Shown in pieces: positions 42,297-45,466 of a stretch of DNA of 45,466 nt; within the stretch, counting starts at the first letter, position 1, and each line of letters starts with the position of its first letter. The position numbers and the translations under genes were made by a program. Source of the DNA: CAZOOR01 sp964581505 (GTDB lineage: Bacteria; Bacteroidota; Ignavibacteria; Kapaibacteriales; UBA2268); NCBI GenBank assembly GCA_964581505.1, contig CAZOOR010000011.1, positions 1 to 45,466 of the forward strand, in the 5' to 3' direction. The notes below the pieces were generated by a model. That model had not been told where the DNA came from. It saw only the letters and a list, made by a program, of their open reading frames with translations, and ran no database searches.

Positions 42297-43100
42297 ATGC
42301 CGCTGAAAAATAAAGATAAGGACAGAAAAATTGACAACTCATCGGCTCCGCAGACGCCCGAAAATGATGAAGAAATGGGCTTTCTCGAACATCTGGGAGA
42401 CCTGCGAAGCAAACTTATTTGGGCAGTTGTCGGGATAATTGTTGCTAGTATATTAGCCGGTATTTTTATTCAGGAAATAATAGATTTCGTACTACTGCAA
42501 CCGGCAGTTACTTATGGATTAAAGTTGCAAAACCTGCGTCCCTTCGGTCAGCCTATATTGTATTTCAAATTAGTATTCATTATTGGCTTTATTGTTTCGT
42601 TCCCTTTTACTCTCTATCAATTATGGCGTTTTGTCGTGCCTGGTCTATATGTCAATGAAAGGCGTTGGGCAAGGCTCATCACGCTATTCACATCACTTTG
42701 TTTTCTTACAGGTGTAGCATTTTCGTATTTTGTAATGATACCCTCAATGCTGAATTTCGCCGCTCATTTCGGCAGTGAGAAAATCGTAAACAATATTGAT
42801 ATAAACGAATATTTAAGTTTTATTACTTTGATAATACTTGCAGCGGGCTTGCTGTTTGAATTGCCGATGTTGATTTTTATTCTCTCGCGTTTCGGACTGA
42901 TGACACCGCAATTTCTGAAAAAATACAGGCGACATGCAATTATTGTGATACTAATACTTGCCGCAATAATTACACCGACACCGGACCCGATAAGCCAATT
43001 GATTTTTGCGGCACCATTATTCGTACTATATGAATTGAGTATTATTATATCAAAATTTGCTGTCAAAAAGTATGAAGAAACAAAATCTAAACCGTTGTAG
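42297..43100 (+). CDS. tatC: Twin-arginine translocase subunit TatC
   Basis: A 267-residue TatC with six transmembrane helices, the receptor core of the Tat exporter for folded proteins. Family signatures: FLEHLGDLRSKLIW at the N-terminus, SFPFTLYQLWRFVVPGLYVNE in the first periplasmic-cytoplasmic section, FELPMLIFILSRFGL, and ITPTPDPISQLIFAAPLFVLYE near the end. A polar, Lys/Glu-rich N-terminal extension of about 25 residues precedes the first motif. tatA/B is not in the window. It starts divergently from the Nfu gene and ends 23 bases before the DUF3800 gene, so the latter pair may be cotranscribed with it. Confidence 0.97.
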   Translation: MPLKNKDKDRKIDNSSAPQTPENDEEMGFLEHLGDLRSKLIWAVVGIIVASILAGIFIQEIIDFVLLQPAVTYGLKLQNLRPFGQPILYFKLVFIIGFIVSFPFTLYQLWRFVVPGLYVNERRWARLITLFTSLCFLTGVAFSYFVMIPSMLNFAAHFGSEKIVNNIDINEYLSFITLIILAAGLLFELPMLIFILSRFGLMTPQFLKKYRRHAIIVILILAAIITPTPDPISQLIFAAPLFVLYELSIIISKFAVKKYEETKSKPL

Positions 43101-43123
43101 ATTAATATCGTGAAAGAAGCATT

Positions 43124-43819
43124 ATGAAATACGAAGTTTATAGCGACGAAAGTTGTATTGAAGCACTATCCGATAGCTCCGCTCATAAATATATCGGTAT
43201 CGGAAGTATTTGGTTGCAAGCGTCAGAAAGAGCGGTTTTAAAAAGAGATATTGCAAAAATTAAACGCGATTATAGTTTCAATGGTGAATTAAAATGGAAA
43301 AAGGTTTCACCATCCAGTTACAATTTTTATAAAAGAATATTAGATTATTTTTTTAATGCCGATTACCTTCGTGCAAGAGTGATAGTAATTGAATCTTCAA
43401 AAGTTAATAATTATAAATTCCATGAATCTGATGCAGAGTTGAGTTTTTATAAATTTTATTACCAATTAATTAAACATTGGATTTTTGATTTCAATGAATA
43501 CTCAATATTTTTAGACTATAAGGTAAATAGAGATAAATCTAGATTAAAAACTTTAAAAAGAGTATTAAATTACTCAAATCTTACTTCTGTAATCAATAAT
43601 GTTCAGGCACTTCCATCGGAACAGTCAGCGGGTATTCAACTTGCCGATGTTGTGACAGGTTTAGTAACTGCAAAATTTAATTCAAAAAATACGAGTAAAG
43701 CAAAATTAGGTTTAATTGAACATATTGAAACGAATTATTTATCAAAAAATATTTCACAAACTTCAAAAGCAGAAGAAAAGTTTAACATTTTTAAAATTAA
43801 TCTGAATGGTGGTTGGTAA
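43124..43819 (+). CDS. DUF3800 protein (RNase H-like fold predicted)
   Basis: A 231-residue DUF3800 protein. The acidic N-terminal YSDES (residues 6-10), GELKWKKVS (about 54-62), FLDYK, and QLADVVTGLV near the C-terminus are the family's conserved acidic and basic blocks; the family is predicted to have an RNase H-like nuclease fold. DUF3800 genes are often found in defence islands and near mobile elements. GAAAGAAG lies before the ATG. The DNA is distinctly A+T-richer than tatC and the prenyl synthase gene on either side. Its stop and the next ATG overlap by one base (TAATG), so it is expressed with the following small gene. Nuclease activity is prediction, not shown here. Confidence 0.87.
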   Translation: MKYEVYSDESCIEALSDSSAHKYIGIGSIWLQASERAVLKRDIAKIKRDYSFNGELKWKKVSPSSYNFYKRILDYFFNADYLRARVIVIESSKVNNYKFHESDAELSFYKFYYQLIKHWIFDFNEYSIFLDYKVNRDKSRLKTLKRVLNYSNLTSVINNVQALPSEQSAGIQLADVVTGLVTAKFNSKNTSKAKLGLIEHIETNYLSKNISQTSKAEEKFNIFKINLNGGW

Positions 43820-44259
43820 TGCCATATCCGCTTTTGGATATAAGTAAAAAGAATGAAAAATATTACAGAAAGATTTGGAAAGAAAATTACTGTAATAGTG
43901 AGAATTTGATTTATACTTTCGATAATATTAGGGTCAAATTTTATGAAGATATGTTTGACCACGCATTTTTTGAAAGCGCAAATAGAAAAATGAAAGATAA
44001 ATCTATTTTGTCATTTAAAAGATTAAAAAAAATGCTATGGATAAAAGATGTTTTGAATGATGCAAATGCAATTGTAAAGCAAGGCTGGATGAGAGATAAA
44101 AAGAAATATACAAGAAGTAGGCGAGTAGCATTAGTAAAAGATAATTATATCGTTATCATAAGAATAATTAATCTAAATACTGCTAAATTTTTAACCGCTT
44201 ATGAAATCGATAATAATGAAAACTTGAATAAAATTCTCAATAGTCCGGATTGGAAATAA
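43819..44259 (+). CDS. Small protein coupled to DUF3800, toxin-like (BECR-type?)
   Basis: A 146-residue basic protein beginning MPYPLLDISKK at the overlapping ATG. Features: FDHAFFESANRK with a His near the middle, a basic helix SFKRLKKMLWIKDVL, then RSRRVALVKDNYIVIIRIINLNTAKFLTAYEID, a compact run of strands ending at SPDWK. The order 'H-F...R...WI...RRV-L...YVVII...F-TAY' reminds me of barnase/EndoU/colicin/RelE-like (BECR/PBECR) nuclease toxins. This is pattern memory, not a demonstrated match. It overlaps the DUF3800 gene (TAATG) and is followed by a terminator-like hairpin at 44264-44288. An alternative is a DNA- or RNA-binding partner of DUF3800. Confidence 0.55.
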   Translation: MPYPLLDISKKNEKYYRKIWKENYCNSENLIYTFDNIRVKFYEDMFDHAFFESANRKMKDKSILSFKRLKKMLWIKDVLNDANAIVKQGWMRDKKKYTRSRRVALVKDNYIVIIRIINLNTAKFLTAYEIDNNENLNKILNSPDWK

Positions 44260-44263
44260 AAAA

Positions 44264-44288
44264 AAACGCTGTTTCGGGTACAGCGTTT
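44264..44288 (+). terminator. Terminator-like hairpin after the DUF3800 pair
   Basis: AAACGCTGT-TTCGGGT-ACAGCGTTT is a perfect 9-bp stem a few bases after the stop codon; the T-run after it is weak. Confidence 0.65.
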
Positions 44289-44406
44289 GAAACCTTTGTA
44301 AATCCCGAACCGTTGGTAAAGGATAAAACAAATATAAGAAAATTTGTTTAAATTACAAACTATTTGACGAAATAATTAAATAAATAGTTCTGGAATTATT
44401 ACGCTT

Positions 44407-45393
44407 ATGAAAGATTACAAGACTCATTATAATAAATTGTTGCGGCAAGTGGAAGATTTGCTAGATAAATATATCCCCGACAGAGAACCGAATATTCTTT
44501 ACGAACCGTTTCGTTATATTGTTTCGGGTGGCGGCAAACGCATTCGTCCCGTGCTGACGATGCTTAGTTGCGGGGCTGTCGGCGGAGATGCACACGATGC
44601 CATATATGCCGGCGCGGCTATTGAAATTATGCACAACTTCACACTTGTTCACGATGATATAATGGACGAATCTCCTATCCGCCGCGGCAAAAAGACAATC
44701 CATCTGAAATGGGACGAACCGACCGCAATCTTGACCGGCGATGTTATGGTCGGCTATTCGTATAAATTACTTGAAAATTACTCCTCCCGAGCACAAGTTG
44801 CAAAGATGTACGAAACCTTGACTCATGGCTTAATTGAGGTGTGCGAAGGACAGGTCTTCGATATGATGTTCAATGAAAAAAAAGACGTTTCCGTTGATGA
44901 TTACCTGCTGACGATTAGAAAAAAAACTGCAAAAATACTTGAAACGTGCGTTGTGCTGGGTGCCTATGCGGGTAATGCGACTGAAAAGCAAATTGCTGCT
45001 TTGAAAGAATATGCACTCTATCTCGGTATTGCTTTTCAGATGCAGGACGATGTCTTAGATTTAACCGCCGATGAGGCGGCACTCGGTAAGCACATCGGAC
45101 AGGATATTATTGAAGGTAAAAAAACCTGGCTGATGATTGAAGCACGGAAAAGGGTCGCAAAGCCGGAAGATAAAGAATTGATTGACAGATTTTTTACTAA
45201 TAACGGACTTGACGAAAGCGATATTGATAATGTTCGTAACATTTTATTCGATTTGAATATTATCGAAGACGCCACAAACGAAGCACAGCAATACTTTGAG
45301 AAAGCCAAGTTGGCACTATCGCCGCTCGAACACAATGATTATACGGAAATGCTCCTTTGGCTGGCTGATACATTAAATAAAAGAAAATATTAA
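44407..45393 (+). CDS. Polyprenyl diphosphate synthase (trans-prenyltransferase)
   Basis: A 328-residue (E)-prenyl diphosphate synthase. The first aspartate-rich motif is DDIMD at 83-87 (in LVHDDIMDESPIRRG), the second DDVLD at 214-218 (in FQMQDDVLDLTADEAALG), and GGGKRIRPVLTML is the substrate-binding block. It builds the isoprenoid chain for menaquinone or for other prenyl lipids; the residues before DDIMD (MHNFTLVH) lack the two bulky aromatics of short-chain enzymes, which fits a medium or long product, but length cannot be fixed by eye. A menaquinone side chain would serve the quinone-linked complex in this window, though there is no operon link. Confidence 0.92.
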   Translation: MKDYKTHYNKLLRQVEDLLDKYIPDREPNILYEPFRYIVSGGGKRIRPVLTMLSCGAVGGDAHDAIYAGAAIEIMHNFTLVHDDIMDESPIRRGKKTIHLKWDEPTAILTGDVMVGYSYKLLENYSSRAQVAKMYETLTHGLIEVCEGQVFDMMFNEKKDVSVDDYLLTIRKKTAKILETCVVLGAYAGNATEKQIAALKEYALYLGIAFQMQDDVLDLTADEAALGKHIGQDIIEGKKTWLMIEARKRVAKPEDKELIDRFFTNNGLDESDIDNVRNILFDLNIIEDATNEAQQYFEKAKLALSPLEHNDYTEMLLWLADTLNKRKY

Positions 45394-45444
45394 ACAGATG
45401 TAAACAGCGACACAGTGATACGCAGAACGAATTAAATTGAACTT

Positions 45445-45466
45445 ATGACAAATGAACAAGAAATAT
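45445..45466 (+). CDS. Possible 5' end of a further gene
   Basis: ATG followed by seven open codons (MTNEQEI) up to the window edge. There is no clear ribosome-binding site, so the call is weak. Confidence 0.3.

Noticed and set aside
1..45466. CRISPR array or complete prophage
   Set aside because: No regularly spaced direct repeats, cas genes, or phage structural, terminase or lysis genes are visible.

Overview
The window is a low-GC (by eye high-30s %) chromosomal segment from a member of the Bacteroidota/Chlorobiota (FCB) group. Support: three secreted proteins with type IX secretion (T9SS) C-terminal sorting domains, many outer-membrane barrels and surface lipoproteins, a GT5 glycogen synthase followed by a DUF4270-like lipoprotein, and promoters of the TTTG-N19-TAnnTTTG type (an exact match stands before the tRNA-Val/tRNA-Leu pair). 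A lineage such as Kapabacteria or Ignavibacteria fits, but that is inference. Most genes are ordinary chromosomal ones, in short operons with ATGA or TAATG overlaps.

Layout. 1-2.8 kb: tRNA-Leu(UAA), a Tyr/Ser-rich lipoprotein and a FadL-like barrel. 2.8-8.8 kb: two adjacent minus-strand T9SS cargo genes (a DUF3160-like protein and a WD40-like propeller) with unrelated bodies but near-identical upstream leaders and 3' sorting-domain blocks; the latter carry dispersed repeats that are translated. 9-20.7 kb: metabolism and envelope (pckA with an aspartate aminotransferase, gamma-carbonic anhydrase, mltG, DoxX/MauE, comF without a canonical start codon, glgA with a DUF4270-like lipoprotein and a barrel, mtnA with a class II aldolase). 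20.8-29.7 kb: an envelope cluster (barrel lipoprotein, Ig-like lipoprotein, PD40-OmpA-SPOR protein), a PspC/LiaF-like pair and an unrecognised membrane protein. 30-33.7 kb: a large BNR-propeller/FN3/T9SS protein.

34.1-38.9 kb: a four-gene operon for a quinone-interacting membrane redox complex of the DsrMKJOP/Tmc/Hmc type: HdrD/DsrK-like iron-sulfur protein, NarI/DsrM-like cytochrome b, DsrO-like ferredoxin, and a NrfD/DsrP-like protein fused to a six-CxxCH cytochrome. It should pass electrons between membrane quinone, a periplasmic multiheme cytochrome and a cytoplasmic thiol/disulfide-type partner; no dsrAB or dsrC is in the window.

39-45.5 kb: a lipoprotein glycosidase, then a 1.45-kb insertion in tRNA-Leu(CAA) bounded by 108-bp direct repeats, carrying a ClpP-fold (SDH-type) protease and an overlapping 65-residue partner but no integrase. 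Then tRNA-Val, a NifU-like protein, tatC, an AT-rich DUF3800 plus small-protein pair that looks like a defence or toxin-type module, a polyprenyl diphosphate synthase, and the first codons of a possible further gene.

The best candidates for an undescribed system are the tRNA-Leu protease cassette, the DUF3800/small-protein pair, and the NrfD-hexaheme fusion complex.
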